The position numbers and the translations under genes are program-made. A stretch of 55,723 nucleotides of DNA from Oscillospiraceae bacterium. GTDB lineage: Bacteria > Bacillota > Clostridia > Oscillospirales > Oscillospiraceae. Of this stretch, positions 8,671 to 17,573 are shown one piece after another; the stretch's first letter is position 1, and every line of letters begins with the position of its first letter. The stretch lies in contig JAFUGY010000075.1 in the NCBI GenBank assembly GCA_017469115.1, positions 1 to 55,723 on the forward strand, given 5' to 3'. The notes below the pieces were generated by a model. That model saw only the letters and a list, made by a program, of their open reading frames with translations. It had not been told where the DNA came from and made no database searches.

Positions 8671-9606
8671 TTACCCAAGACTGACGATCTGTTTTTTCAA
8701 AATGCGGATAAAGGCATCGGCATCTACCTTCAACATCACAAGCGCATTTTTGAATGGGAACTGCTTGTCAGAATACAGATCGGTTACCGTTTTCCCATTG
8801 GTGACGCTGCCTCTGGTCTCTACGACGACGCCTGCCTCTTCTCCTTCAAACAGCTCCGGATGGACAAGATGCATCACCGGGCAGGAATCGTGCATGGAGA
8901 CACCGTTCAAACCATAGCGCTTCACACTTTGAAGTGCACATTGGAGGCAGGCATGGGTAAAGGATCCGGCTTTGCCGCCGGATAACCGAAGTTCTTCCAG
9001 ATCCGTGGCTGTCAGCATTTCCTGCAGGGTCACATCAAGGCCAAACATCACAAGCTTTACACCGCTGTGAAAGACAATTTCAGCCGCTTGCGGATCGACA
9101 AAGATGTTAAACTCCGCAGCAGGCGTAATATTACCAGCCCCTGCCGAGCCTCCCATGATGCACAGAGAATGAAGCAATTGCGGAAGATCGGGATATTTGA
9201 GAAACGCTGTTGCCACATTGGTGAGAGGCCCTGTCGCCACAAGGCGTAGCTCCTGAGGGAACCTGGAGGCACAGGCATACAGGGCATCCCATGCTTTTTC
9301 CTGCAGGAATACTGCATTTTCCGGAATCGGGAGTTCAACATTCCCAAGGCCGTTTTCTCCGTGAAACGCCGTTGAAATCAACAGTTCTTTGAGCAGCGGC
9401 TTTTCTGCCCCGCGATAAACAGGATAGGCCGTTCCCATCAGGCCATTGAGCCCGTGGGTGTTATGAAATGCATGATCCTGGGTGGTATTGCCGCAAACGG
9501 TAGAAATCCCGAGGAGATCAAGCTCCGCCAGAGAATGTGCCAGCATAATGGCAACAGCATCATCTGTGCCGGTATCGCAATCCATCCATACAGGTATTTT
9601 TTTCAT
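8671..9606 (-). CDS. Nucleoside hydrolase (IUNH family), second copy
   Basis: Cleaves the N-glycosidic bond of nucleosides to base plus ribose in the cytoplasm. The calcium-binding motif is DCDTGTDDAVAI at residues 9-20. The family's GGSAGAGNITPAAEFN and a C-terminal MHDSCPVMHL with the active-site histidine follow. It is 311 residues, normal for the family. Its ATG overlaps the stop of the upstream hydrolase (ATGA), and it is the last gene of the nucleoside import operon. Its preferred base cannot be read from sequence. Confidence 0.93.
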   Translation of the reverse strand: MKKIPVWMDCDTGTDDAVAIMLAHSLAELDLLGISTVCGNTTQDHAFHNTHGLNGLMGTAYPVYRGAEKPLLKELLISTAFHGENGLGNVELPIPENAVFLQEKAWDALYACASRFPQELRLVATGPLTNVATAFLKYPDLPQLLHSLCIMGGSAGAGNITPAAEFNIFVDPQAAEIVFHSGVKLVMFGLDVTLQEMLTATDLEELRLSGGKAGSFTHACLQCALQSVKRYGLNGVSMHDSCPVMHLVHPELFEGEEAGVVVETRGSVTNGKTVTDLYSDKQFPFKNALVMLKVDADAFIRILKKQIVSLG

Positions 9607-10553
9607 GGCATCTTCTCCCCATAGACAGCAATCGTCTCGACAAGCAAATCAGCAAACGCTTTTCGGTCAACATCCAGGATGCAGGAAGCATTCGGAACAT
9701 GCCCGCTGAGACCGTACCAGTCCGGAACGGTGGCACCTTTACAATAATCTCCGCATGTTTCAATCTGGACATAATAATCACGAATGGTAAAGATTTCCGG
9801 ATGAATCAGCGCCATAACCGCACAAGGGTCATGCATCGGTGCGCCGGCATAACCGATGGAGCGGTGAAAGCGATAGAAGAATTCCAGCCACTGCCAGACA
9901 ATATCGCTCACAGGATTGTGCTGTGCCCGAATTCTTTCAAAATCTTCAGGCAGAATCAGGGCTTTTTCGGTGACATCCAGCCCTGCCATCAGAATCGGAA
10001 CACCGGATTCAAACACAATTTTAGCAGCATCCGGATCCACCAGAATGTTGAACTCTGCCGCAGGCGTCCAGTTCCCCAGCGCGAGCCCACCTCCCATCAT
10101 GCTGATGCGTTCGATGCGGTCTTTCAATTCCGGATGCGCAAGAAGGAACGCCGCTGTATTCGTCATCGGCCCGGTGGAAACAATCGTCACTTTGTCCTCG
10201 GAATTGCGTATCACCCGAGCCATCAACTCAACAGCTCCTTCCGGCTGTGCATCAAAGGCGGGTTCCGGAAGAGCCGGGCCGTCAAGCCCTGACTCCCCAT
10301 GCACAGAGGGAGCGTTCATCGGCTCTGTCAGCAGCGGCTTGCGGCATCCTTTTGCCACAGGTACATGCAGGCCGATCAATGTGCATACTCTCAGGGCATT
10401 ATAAGTCGTCTTCTCGATGGTCTGATTGCCGGCAGCTGTGGTAACCGCCAGAATATGAAACCTGCCGCTTGCATGGGCAAGCACCCAGGCTATGGCATCA
10501 TCGTGCCCCGGATCGCCATCCAGTATAATCGGAATTTTTTTCCTGTTCGGCAT
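9603..10553 (-). CDS. Nucleoside hydrolase (IUNH family), first copy
   Basis: Paralogue of the gene downstream, 316 residues. It has DGDPGHDDAIAWVLAH near the N-terminus, MGGGLALGNWTPAAEFNI in the middle and APMHDPCAVMAL near residue 240. Two paralogues in tandem suggest split purine/pyrimidine or inosine/guanosine preferences, as for RihA/B/C; this is inference. It is separated from the permease gene by an attenuator-like hairpin. Confidence 0.93.
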   Translation of the reverse strand: MPNRKKIPIILDGDPGHDDAIAWVLAHASGRFHILAVTTAAGNQTIEKTTYNALRVCTLIGLHVPVAKGCRKPLLTEPMNAPSVHGESGLDGPALPEPAFDAQPEGAVELMARVIRNSEDKVTIVSTGPMTNTAAFLLAHPELKDRIERISMMGGGLALGNWTPAAEFNILVDPDAAKIVFESGVPILMAGLDVTEKALILPEDFERIRAQHNPVSDIVWQWLEFFYRFHRSIGYAGAPMHDPCAVMALIHPEIFTIRDYYVQIETCGDYCKGATVPDWYGLSGHVPNASCILDVDRKAFADLLVETIAVYGEKMP

Positions 10554-10567
10554 CTTTTCTCCTCCTG

Positions 10568-10601
10568 AAAAGCCTGTCGGTGTTACACGCGGCAGGCTTT
10601 T
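10568..10601 (-). terminator. Attenuator-like hairpin between permease and hydrolase genes
   Basis: AAAAGCCTGTCG (10568-10579) and CGGCAGGCTTTT (10590-10601) form a 12-pair stem with one wobble. On the minus strand it is followed by a short T-run directly before the ribosome site of the first hydrolase. It probably reduces read-through into the hydrolase genes. Confidence 0.6.
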
Positions 10602-10607
10602 GATTCT

Positions 10608-11582
10608 TTACTTTGCTTCACTTTTGGCCAGCGCTGCAGCAGAATGTTGTCTCTTGATTTTATTATTTCTGACAATGGCAAAAATCACAAGGCCGATAAT
10701 CGTAACGGCATACGGAATCGGGGAAGCGAGATTCGAATCAAGCCCGATTGCGGAGAACTTGATGCCGAGGGCCTGAGCGAAACCAAACACCAGGGCTGAG
10801 AGCATACCACCGAGGCATTCACCCCCGCCCATTGCCTGCGCTGCGAGCGCAATGAAGCCTCGCCCCGAAACCATGTCCAAAGACCAGCCCTGCGCATACG
10901 CCATGGACATGAATGCTCCGCCGAACCCGCTCATCAATCCGGAAAACGCCATCGCTGTATACTTGATGCGAAGCACGGAGACTCCGACGGAAGAAGCGGC
11001 ATTCGGATTTTCTCCCACTGCACGGATGTTGAGCCCGAGAGGTGTTTTATAAAGCATAACCGAGGTGAGCAGGCAGAACAGGAACGCCAGATAGGTCAGC
11101 AGGTTATGCCCGGAAAATACCGCACCGAGAAAAGGGATTTGATGGAGCAGCGGGATGGAAATATCCGGGATACAGAGCGATTTGGTGATCAACCCTGTTG
11201 TAGAGGCCATGGCTTTCCCTTGCGTGAGATTGGTAATGACCTTGCAGAGGAAAAGCGTTCCGCCCGAGCCCATCATGTTGACGGCAACACCAACCAGAAT
11301 AATATCTGTTTTCAATTTGAAGGCGAAAAAGCCCATGATCAGTGACATCAGCACACCGGTCGCAAGAGCTGCCAGCAGGCCAAAATACCATGTTTTGGTA
11401 TAATAGCTGACCAAAGATCCGGCCAGTGCGGAAAACATCATTAAACCTTCCAGCCCGATGTTGGAAAAGCCGGCTTTTTCGACTACAATCGCTGCAAGTG
11501 TGGCAAAGAGGATCGGCGCGGAAATACGGATAATCGAATAGAAGAATTCGGGAGTAGCAAGTATCTTCAAAAAGTTCAGCAT
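10608..11582 (-). CDS. Nucleoside ABC transporter permease 2 (BMP/Pnr type)
   Basis: Membrane permease of a nucleoside importer, 324 residues. It has about eight to ten hydrophobic segments and the family features FSNIGLEGLMMFSALAGSL near residue 40 and GRGFIALAAQAMGGGECLGG near 240. It follows the other permease by three bases. Known relatives are PnrD and NupQ-type permeases of the branched BPD_transp_2 family. Guanosine or general nucleoside uptake is inferred from the hydrolase neighbours. Confidence 0.9.
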   Translation of the reverse strand: MLNFLKILATPEFFYSIIRISAPILFATLAAIVVEKAGFSNIGLEGLMMFSALAGSLVSYYTKTWYFGLLAALATGVLMSLIMGFFAFKLKTDIILVGVAVNMMGSGGTLFLCKVITNLTQGKAMASTTGLITKSLCIPDISIPLLHQIPFLGAVFSGHNLLTYLAFLFCLLTSVMLYKTPLGLNIRAVGENPNAASSVGVSVLRIKYTAMAFSGLMSGFGGAFMSMAYAQGWSLDMVSGRGFIALAAQAMGGGECLGGMLSALVFGFAQALGIKFSAIGLDSNLASPIPYAVTIIGLVIFAIVRNNKIKRQHSAAALAKSEAK

Positions 11583-11585
11583 GAT

Positions 11586-12740
11586 TCAACCCTCCTTCTG
11601 CAGATTCGCCCGGGCAATCTCTTCTTTTGCCGACTTGACAACCAGCTTCTGCCTGTACTTCGACAGGAACTGCTCTGCGGCAAAGAACAGGAAGATCACT
11701 CCCTGAATGATGTCAATCAGCTGAGCCGGCACTTTTGCATAGGTTGCCATCAGATCACAGCCTTTGGAAAGATACGCCATAAAGAACGCGGCAAAGGGAA
11801 CCATGTACGGATTATTCCCGGCTAAAATGGCAATCGTGAGCCCCGTCCAGCCATAGCCCGGCAAGGCGCTCCAGGAGAAACTGGTATAGCGGCCGAGCAT
11901 TTCAATGCCGCCACCGGCACCTGCAAGAAAGCCGCCCACCACCTGGGCGAGCACAATCACCGCTCCTACCTTCATGCCGGAATATTTTGCAAAATCCTGA
12001 TTGATGCCGATCATGCGAATTGTATAGCCCCAGCGGGATCGATACATGAAAAGACCGCAGAGGATCACAGCCAGGATTGCTATCACAAAGCCCCATGTCA
12101 GTTTTGCGCCGCTGAAAACAGTGTTATTGACAATCGGGGGAATGTTCGCCGTCTCCTGAAAAGCATAGGACATAATCTGCCCTCTGGACTTATCGGCCAG
12201 ATAGGTATTCATTAAAAATTTAATGACATACATGATAATATAGTTGAGCATCAGCGAGCACACCATTTCACTGACGTTCAGCTTTGTTTTCAGCAAAGCG
12301 GGGAGGAGCATGATCAGGGCAACCGCAGCCCCTCCGACAAGCACCGCGACAACGGCATGCACCCCGGCAGGCATCGGGAGATAGATGGCTGTCATCGCGG
12401 AAGCAAATGCGCCAAGCATGATGCCGCCTTCAGCGCCGAGATTGAACTGGTTTGCCGAGAACATCACGCAGACGGAAAGGCCGGTGAAAATCGTCGGAAT
12501 CATGGCGGCGAGAATGTCCGCCAGTCGTTTTGCCTCAAAGGAAGTGCCTTTTTTCTGGCTCATGCGGAACAGCGGCCCGACGAGCATCTGTTTGAGTGCC
12601 TCCCCTGTTGCCTGAAGCTTTTCCTGAAAAGTATCCCCGCCGGCACTGATGAGAATCAGCAAAGTGGCAACCAGGAGAGCTATGCAGATGGCAACAAGGC
12701 TTCGAATCATCGTAAATTTAAGCTGGCGTCTTTTCGTCAT
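11586..12740 (-). CDS. Nucleoside ABC transporter permease 1 (BMP/Pnr type)
   Basis: First permease subunit, 384 residues, membrane protein of the BPD_transp_2 family. An N-terminal helix occupies about residues 13-32. The MFSANQFNLGAEGGIMLGAF motif follows, then further helices including GFLAGAGGGIEMLGRY and LPGYGWTGLTIAILAGNNP. Its start lies inside the 3' end of the ATPase gene (23-base overlap), showing translational coupling. It forms a heterodimer with the next permease in known systems. Confidence 0.9.
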   Translation of the reverse strand: MTKRRQLKFTMIRSLVAICIALLVATLLILISAGGDTFQEKLQATGEALKQMLVGPLFRMSQKKGTSFEAKRLADILAAMIPTIFTGLSVCVMFSANQFNLGAEGGIMLGAFASAMTAIYLPMPAGVHAVVAVLVGGAAVALIMLLPALLKTKLNVSEMVCSLMLNYIIMYVIKFLMNTYLADKSRGQIMSYAFQETANIPPIVNNTVFSGAKLTWGFVIAILAVILCGLFMYRSRWGYTIRMIGINQDFAKYSGMKVGAVIVLAQVVGGFLAGAGGGIEMLGRYTSFSWSALPGYGWTGLTIAILAGNNPYMVPFAAFFMAYLSKGCDLMATYAKVPAQLIDIIQGVIFLFFAAEQFLSKYRQKLVVKSAKEEIARANLQKEG

Positions 12741-14313
12741 GACATACCCTCCTTACTTCCTCTTTGCTCTGCTCTTTCAGGCCAAGCATGTATTCGCCCA
12801 TCATCTCATCCGTCAGGCCTGCTGTGTCTTCAAAGTAGGCTGCAATACGCCCGTTGTGCATGACGATCAGGCTGTCGGAAAGCTCCATCACTTCATTCAG
12901 ATCCGCCGAGACGAGCAAAACGGCAATCCCGGATCGGGAAAGCTCCACCAGTTTCTTTCGGATGAATTCCGTCGCGCCGACGTCAATTCCGCGAGTCGGC
13001 TGGTCAGCCAGGATGAGAACCGGATTGCTGGAAAACTCACGCGCCACAACGACTTTCTGGATGTTGCCGCCGGACAGCATTCCGACGTGCTGCCGACGTG
13101 ATTTGCAGAGGACGGTGTACTCCCGGATCAGGCGATCGGCCTCGTCATGAATGGCTTTCATGTTGAAAAGCGGGCCTTTGTTAAAGCGTTTGTCGGCGCT
13201 GCGGTCGGAAATCACATTTTCTTCAATGGATGCTCCGGCAGCAATGCCGTAAATCATGCGATCCTCCGGGACAAGCGAAACCCCGAGTTCCCGGATTTTC
13301 TGCTGGGGAAGGCCGAGAATGCTGACGTTGTTGACCGTTGCCGTGCCGGAGTTCGGTGTGTTGAAGTTGAAGAGCATATCGACCAGTTCTTTCTGGCCGT
13401 TTCCTTCCACACCGGCGATGCCGAGGATCTCACCTCTGCGCACATCAAAGGAGATCTTGTCGAGCATTTTTTTGTTCCACTCATTGACGTATTCCAGATC
13501 ACGCACCCGCAGAACTGTTTCGCCGGGATTTGCCTTATCCTTCTGAACGCTGAGCACCACATCACGGCCGACCATCAGACGGGAAATTTCTTCCTTGGTG
13601 ACGTCTTTCGTGTTATAAACGCCCATGCTTCTGCCTCTTCGCATAATGGTCAGGCGATCGGTGATTTCCATGATCTCATTGAGCTTATGCGAGATAAACA
13701 CAATGGTATAGCCCTGTTTTTTCAGATTTTTCAGCTCCACGAACAGCTCCGCCGTCTCCTGAGAGGTCAGAACAGCCGTCGGTTCATCCATGATCAGGAT
13801 TTTCGCCCCGCGAACCAGAGCTTTGAGGATTTCCACCTTCTGCTTCATGCCGACGGGGATATCCATGACCTTGGCCTCCGGCTCCACATGCAGATTGAAC
13901 CTTTCGGAGTATTCTTTTGTAATTTCAATTGCCTTTGCCTTGTCGATAAAAAGGCCGGACTTCTGCGGAACCATCCCGAGCACCATATTTTCCGCCACGG
14001 ACAGGCTCGGCACGAGCATGAAATGCTGGTGCACCATGCCGATCCCGTGGGAAATGGCAACGGAGGGAGACGTCAAATGAAGCACTTCTCCGTTCACGAC
14101 GATCTCTCCGCTTGTCGGCTGTTCCAGGCCGAAAAGCATTTTCATCAGGGTGCTCTTCCCCGCTCCGTTTTCTCCCATCAGCGCATGGATTTCTCCGCGG
14201 TGAAGGTTAAAATCAACTTCCTGGTTTGCTGCTACACCGTTGGAATAAACTTTCGTGATCTTTTTCATCTGAACGACGTATTCATCCCTTGCAGCAGAAT
14301 TGCCGTCTGGCAT
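12718..14313 (-). CDS. Nucleoside ABC transporter ATPase, two nucleotide-binding domains
   Basis: Energises nucleoside import. The 531-residue protein has two fused ABC domains like NupO/RbsA. Domain 1 has GENGAGKSTLMKMLFG, a degenerate signature (PVGMKQKVEIL) and LIMDEPTAVLT. Domain 2 has GVEGNGQKELVDML, LSGGNIQKVVVARE and LILADQPTRGIDVG. ATG at 14313 is used rather than 14319 because the GGAGG ribosome site abuts the latter. Domain 2's Walker A is non-canonical (EGNGQKE in place of GKS/T), as is common in this subfamily. Confidence 0.93.
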   Translation of the reverse strand: MPDGNSAARDEYVVQMKKITKVYSNGVAANQEVDFNLHRGEIHALMGENGAGKSTLMKMLFGLEQPTSGEIVVNGEVLHLTSPSVAISHGIGMVHQHFMLVPSLSVAENMVLGMVPQKSGLFIDKAKAIEITKEYSERFNLHVEPEAKVMDIPVGMKQKVEILKALVRGAKILIMDEPTAVLTSQETAELFVELKNLKKQGYTIVFISHKLNEIMEITDRLTIMRRGRSMGVYNTKDVTKEEISRLMVGRDVVLSVQKDKANPGETVLRVRDLEYVNEWNKKMLDKISFDVRRGEILGIAGVEGNGQKELVDMLFNFNTPNSGTATVNNVSILGLPQQKIRELGVSLVPEDRMIYGIAAGASIEENVISDRSADKRFNKGPLFNMKAIHDEADRLIREYTVLCKSRRQHVGMLSGGNIQKVVVAREFSSNPVLILADQPTRGIDVGATEFIRKKLVELSRSGIAVLLVSADLNEVMELSDSLIVMHNGRIAAYFEDTAGLTDEMMGEYMLGLKEQSKEEVRRVCHDEKTPA

Positions 14314-14421
14314 GGCCATCCCTCCTCAAGAATCAACTGTGAAAAGCTCTGCAGCTTCAGAAAACTTCGCTTTCGCCGCGCAGCTTTCTGAAAACGCAGA
14401 ACAAAAAGCCGGTTGAATAAA

Positions 14422-14451
14422 CAGGAGGGAGCTCCGAGGAGCTCCCTCCTG
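14422..14451 (-). terminator. 14-base perfect inverted repeat after the binding-protein gene
   Basis: CAGGAGGGAGCTCC (14422-14435) and its exact complement (14438-14451) face each other across 2 bases, inside the operon between bmpA and the ATPase gene. It lacks a long T-run. Such hairpins usually stabilise the binding-protein message and lower expression of the downstream transporter genes. Confidence 0.65.
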
Positions 14452-14491
14452 AGATTGTACCAAATCTTCAGTTGGCAGACGATAAAAGATT

Positions 14492-15586
14492 TTACGGGCG
14501 AACTGCTTCACGCAGAGCAACAGCGTCAACCGCGTTTGCACCGATTGCCGTGTCCACAACCACAGTGCCGGAGAGGACGGCTTCCTGCGCTTCGGCTACA
14601 GCAGCTTTCGTTTCGGCAGATGCATACTTGTCAAAGTTCTTGTCGGTAACAATGCCGACGCCGCCTTCTGCAAGACCGAGGGAAACTTCAGTGCCCCAGT
14701 ACTCATTGCCGGCATCGAGCTCATCAAACACCCAGATGAGGGAGTTGCCGATGTTCTTCAGGCCGGAGGTCAGGGTAAGGGCTGCGAGGTCCGGGCTGAG
14801 GGTAAGCTCCTGGTCGGAGTCAACACCGATGAACCAGGCTTTGCCGGTTTCAAGTGCAGCTTCGGCAGCACCGTTGCCTGCATTGCCTGCAACGCCCCAG
14901 ATAATGTCACACTTGTTGTCGTTGATCATGGAGAGGCCGTACTCTTTGGCAATGGCGGTATCCACATAGTCATTGGTGTAACGGGTGTCAATCTTGATGT
15001 CGGGATTGACGGACTGGGCGCCCTCAATGAAGCCTGTCAGAAAGTCATTGATAACAGGGGAATCCACGCCGCCGACGAATCCGACAATAGCATCTTCATT
15101 GATGTTGTTGAGAGAGGTATCCACCGTCATGCAGGCGGCATATACACCCACGAGATAACCCATGTCATTCTGCTTGTAGGTGAGGTTGAGGACGTTGTCA
15201 TTCTCGCCGACATAGGTATTGTCATCAAAAATGACGTACTTCTGATCGGGATAGGCAGTGGCAACTTCTTTCAGATAATCCGGCATCTGATAGGTGCCGC
15301 AGATGATCACGTCATATTCTTCGGACTCGGACACATCATAAAGGGTGGACAGCCAGGTCGGCTGGTCTTCATCCGTGCCGCCCATTTCGATGGTGACGTA
15401 ATCAATCCGGCCGGCTTCGGCAAGAGCTGCAAGGCCTGCTTCGGCAGAGTCAAAGAAGGACTTGTCACCCAGGTTGCCGTTGACAAGATAGGCGACGCTG
15501 TAGACATGTTCTTCCGCAGAAGCGGAGAATGCCGACAGTGCAAAGACCATGGACAGGACCAGAACCAATGCAAGGATTTTCTTCAT
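14492..15586 (-). CDS. Nucleoside-binding protein of the BMP/PnrA family
   Basis: Extracellular substrate-binding component, 364 residues. A signal peptide of about 24 residues ends FSASA-EE. The mature part has the BMP fold signature NGNLGDKSFFDSAEAGL and VGFVGGVDSPVINDFLTGF. Oddly there is no lipobox cysteine, although Gram-positive homologues (PnrA, BmpA) are lipoproteins, so how it stays at the membrane is unclear. It is the first gene of the operon behind a strong promoter. Purine nucleosides are the likely ligand, judged from the adjacent hydrolases and adenosine deaminase. Confidence 0.9.
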   Translation of the reverse strand: MKKILALVLVLSMVFALSAFSASAEEHVYSVAYLVNGNLGDKSFFDSAEAGLAALAEAGRIDYVTIEMGGTDEDQPTWLSTLYDVSESEEYDVIICGTYQMPDYLKEVATAYPDQKYVIFDDNTYVGENDNVLNLTYKQNDMGYLVGVYAACMTVDTSLNNINEDAIVGFVGGVDSPVINDFLTGFIEGAQSVNPDIKIDTRYTNDYVDTAIAKEYGLSMINDNKCDIIWGVAGNAGNGAAEAALETGKAWFIGVDSDQELTLSPDLAALTLTSGLKNIGNSLIWVFDELDAGNEYWGTEVSLGLAEGGVGIVTDKNFDKYASAETKAAVAEAQEAVLSGTVVVDTAIGANAVDAVALREAVRP

Positions 15587-15643
15587 TTTGTTTCCTCCAA
15601 TATCATATTTTTGTCAGGCCTGACAGCCTGATATGTCTTGTTC

Positions 15644-15672
15644 ATCATACAATAGAATTCCACAAAAGTCAA
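15644..15672 (-). promoter_or_regulatory. Promoter of the nucleoside import operon
   Basis: Minus strand TTGACT (15667-15672), 17 bases ending TG, TATGAT (15644-15649). The leader is about 50 bases, too short for a purine riboswitch. Confidence 0.8.
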
Positions 15673-15694
15673 TCAAGTACACCGAAAAAAACTG

Positions 15695-15723
15695 TTGAAA
15701 AGTAACAGAGAATCGCTTATGAT
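15695..15723 (+). promoter_or_regulatory. Promoter of the add-surE operon
   Basis: TTGAAA (15695-15700), 17 bases, TATGAT (15718-15723), about 30 bases before the adenosine deaminase start and 22 bases from the opposite-facing promoter's -35. A shared regulator could control both directions, but no clear operator palindrome was seen. Confidence 0.8.
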
Positions 15724-15752
15724 AAAGTATCCTGTCCGGAAGGAGAACAATC

Positions 15753-16793
15753 ATGTCCAAACACAACTACCTCTTCCCCAAAGTGGAACTGCACCTTCAT
15801 CTGGATGGCTCCATCCCGCCGGAAACCATGTGGGCACTGGCGGAGAAAGAGCACCTTGCCATGCCGGCCCCTACCTTGGATGCCTTCAAAACGTGGCTGA
15901 AAGTCACATCCGACTGCGGCAGTGTCAACGAGTATCTGGAACGTTTTGAACTCCCTCTTCAGCTGCTTCAGACGAAGGAAAATCTCTCCCGTGTGACGGA
16001 AGACCTGATTTCGGTGCTTTCCGATGCGGGCTACGGTTATGCGGAGATCCGCTTTGCGCCTCAGCTTCATCTGCGTCGTGGCCTTACACAGCGCGATGCC
16101 GTGGAAGCAGTCCTCGCTGGGCAAAAGGCCGGAGCGGAGAAGCATCCGAATGTCAAAACGGGCATTCTGCTGTGTGCGATGTGCATCGGCCCGGAAACTT
16201 TGAATATGGCAGAAAATCTCGAAACCGTGCGTCTGACAAAGGAATATCTCGGAAAGGGCGTTGTGGGATGCGATCTCGCCGGTGCCGAGGGCATTGTGCC
16301 GCTGAAGAATTTCCATCCGGTCTTTGACCTTGCAAGAGAGCTTGGGGTTCCCTTCACCTGCCATGCGGGAGATTCTCAGGGGCCGGACACCGTGCTGGAC
16401 GCGCTCAACTTCGGCACAAAACGCATCGGGCACGGGCATCATCTCTATGATGCGCCTGAACTGTGGCAGCGGGTCAGAGAAGATCAGGTAACGCTGGAAA
16501 TCTGCCCGACCAGCAACATCCAATGCAAAACGCAACCTTCCTACACGGAGCATCCGGCAAAGAAGCTGTTTGATGCGGGTATCCGCATCACCATCAGCAC
16601 AGACAACATGGTGCTCGCCGCCGTCACACTGGAGGATGAATATGACCACTGCGTCAGGGAAATGGGATTTACCCGGGAAGATCTGGTCACCATGAATCTC
16701 TATGCAGCAAAAGCCTCCTTCCTGCCGGAGGATGACAAAGCTGAGCTGATCGACCGGCTGAAGCATTTCCGGAAAGAGGAGAAAGCTGTTTAA
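15753..16793 (+). CDS. add: Adenosine deaminase
   Basis: Converts adenosine to inosine in the cytoplasm. The zinc ligands are visible: HLHLDG near residue 14, CHAGDS near 205 and the catalytic HGHHLYD near 229. STDNMV near 286 carries the paired aspartate. At 346 residues it has normal family length. GGAAGGAG precedes the ATG. It diverges from the nucleoside importer and is followed without a gap by surE, so imported adenosine can be channelled to inosine for the hydrolases. Confidence 0.95.
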   Translation: MSKHNYLFPKVELHLHLDGSIPPETMWALAEKEHLAMPAPTLDAFKTWLKVTSDCGSVNEYLERFELPLQLLQTKENLSRVTEDLISVLSDAGYGYAEIRFAPQLHLRRGLTQRDAVEAVLAGQKAGAEKHPNVKTGILLCAMCIGPETLNMAENLETVRLTKEYLGKGVVGCDLAGAEGIVPLKNFHPVFDLARELGVPFTCHAGDSQGPDTVLDALNFGTKRIGHGHHLYDAPELWQRVREDQVTLEICPTSNIQCKTQPSYTEHPAKKLFDAGIRITISTDNMVLAAVTLEDEYDHCVREMGFTREDLVTMNLYAAKASFLPEDDKAELIDRLKHFRKEEKAV

Positions 16794-17525
16794 ATGAAAA
16801 AAGCACCTATCATTCTGGTGACAAATGACGACGGAATCGAAGCCCCCGGCATCCATCGCCTTGCGGAAATGGCCAGGGGGTTCGGACGCGTTTATGTGGT
16901 TGCCCCGGTGAGTCAGTGCAGCGCCATGTCACAGCGGCTGACGCTGAAAACCGAGATGGAAATCCGGGAGAGGCACGACTTCGCGGCAGATGGGATCAAA
17001 GCATGGTCTCTCGCCGGTACGCCTGCGGATTGCGTAAAAACAGCCCTGCGAATCCTCCCGGAAAAACCGGATCTTGTCTTTTCGGGAATCAATGACGGAT
17101 TCAACACAGGGCTGGATATCGCCTACTCCGGCACATGCGGTGCCTGCTTTGAGGCTCTTTTCAATCATATTCCGGCCATTGCCTTCTCCTGCGAAACCTG
17201 CAGAGACTATGCGGTAACGGACCGGTACATGGCTGAGCTGACGGAGAAGCTGCTGGGACAGACAATCGAAAGAAACGCTTTCTGGAATCTCAACTTTCCT
17301 TCCTGCGACCCTGCAGCGCTGAAGGGAATTCTTTACGGCGTTCGTCCTGCCGATCTGCAGCTCTATTCCGACCATATGCCGCAAAAGCATTATCCGGACG
17401 GAAGATGGACGATCTCGGAATCCGGCATTCCGGTTGGCCCGGATGCCGCCCCAGAGGGGACGGACGTACATGCCGTGCGCAACGGATACATCTCGGTGGG
17501 CAAGGTCCGCACCGGATTGTTTTAA
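16794..17525 (+). CDS. surE: 5'/3'-nucleotidase SurE
   Basis: Metal-dependent nucleoside monophosphate phosphatase, 243 residues. It has the N-terminal VTNDDGIEAPGI metal site, APVSQCSAMSQRLT (the usual SG replaced by SA), and VFSGINDGFNTGLDIAYSGT with the catalytic region. The ATG follows the add stop directly (TAAATG). It could dephosphorylate nucleotides to feed salvage and complete the purine function of this locus; SurE is often linked to stationary-phase survival genes instead. Confidence 0.93.
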   Translation: MKKAPIILVTNDDGIEAPGIHRLAEMARGFGRVYVVAPVSQCSAMSQRLTLKTEMEIRERHDFAADGIKAWSLAGTPADCVKTALRILPEKPDLVFSGINDGFNTGLDIAYSGTCGACFEALFNHIPAIAFSCETCRDYAVTDRYMAELTEKLLGQTIERNAFWNLNFPSCDPAALKGILYGVRPADLQLYSDHMPQKHYPDGRWTISESGIPVGPDAAPEGTDVHAVRNGYISVGKVRTGLF

Positions 17526-17573
17526 AGCCCGGGTTGGTTTCCCTTCTCCAAGGAGAATTCCATCTCAGGCTTT
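17524..17573. terminator. Weak terminator-like hairpin between surE and vanW
   Basis: AAAGCC (17524-17529) and GGCTTT (17568-17573) enclose TTCTCC/GGAGAA (17544-17549, 17552-17557). It lies between convergent genes; the pairing is broken, so confidence is low. Confidence 0.35.

Noticed and set aside
15587-15643. Purine riboswitch ahead of the nucleoside-binding protein gene
   Set aside because: The leader is only about 50 bases and no three-way junction elements are visible.
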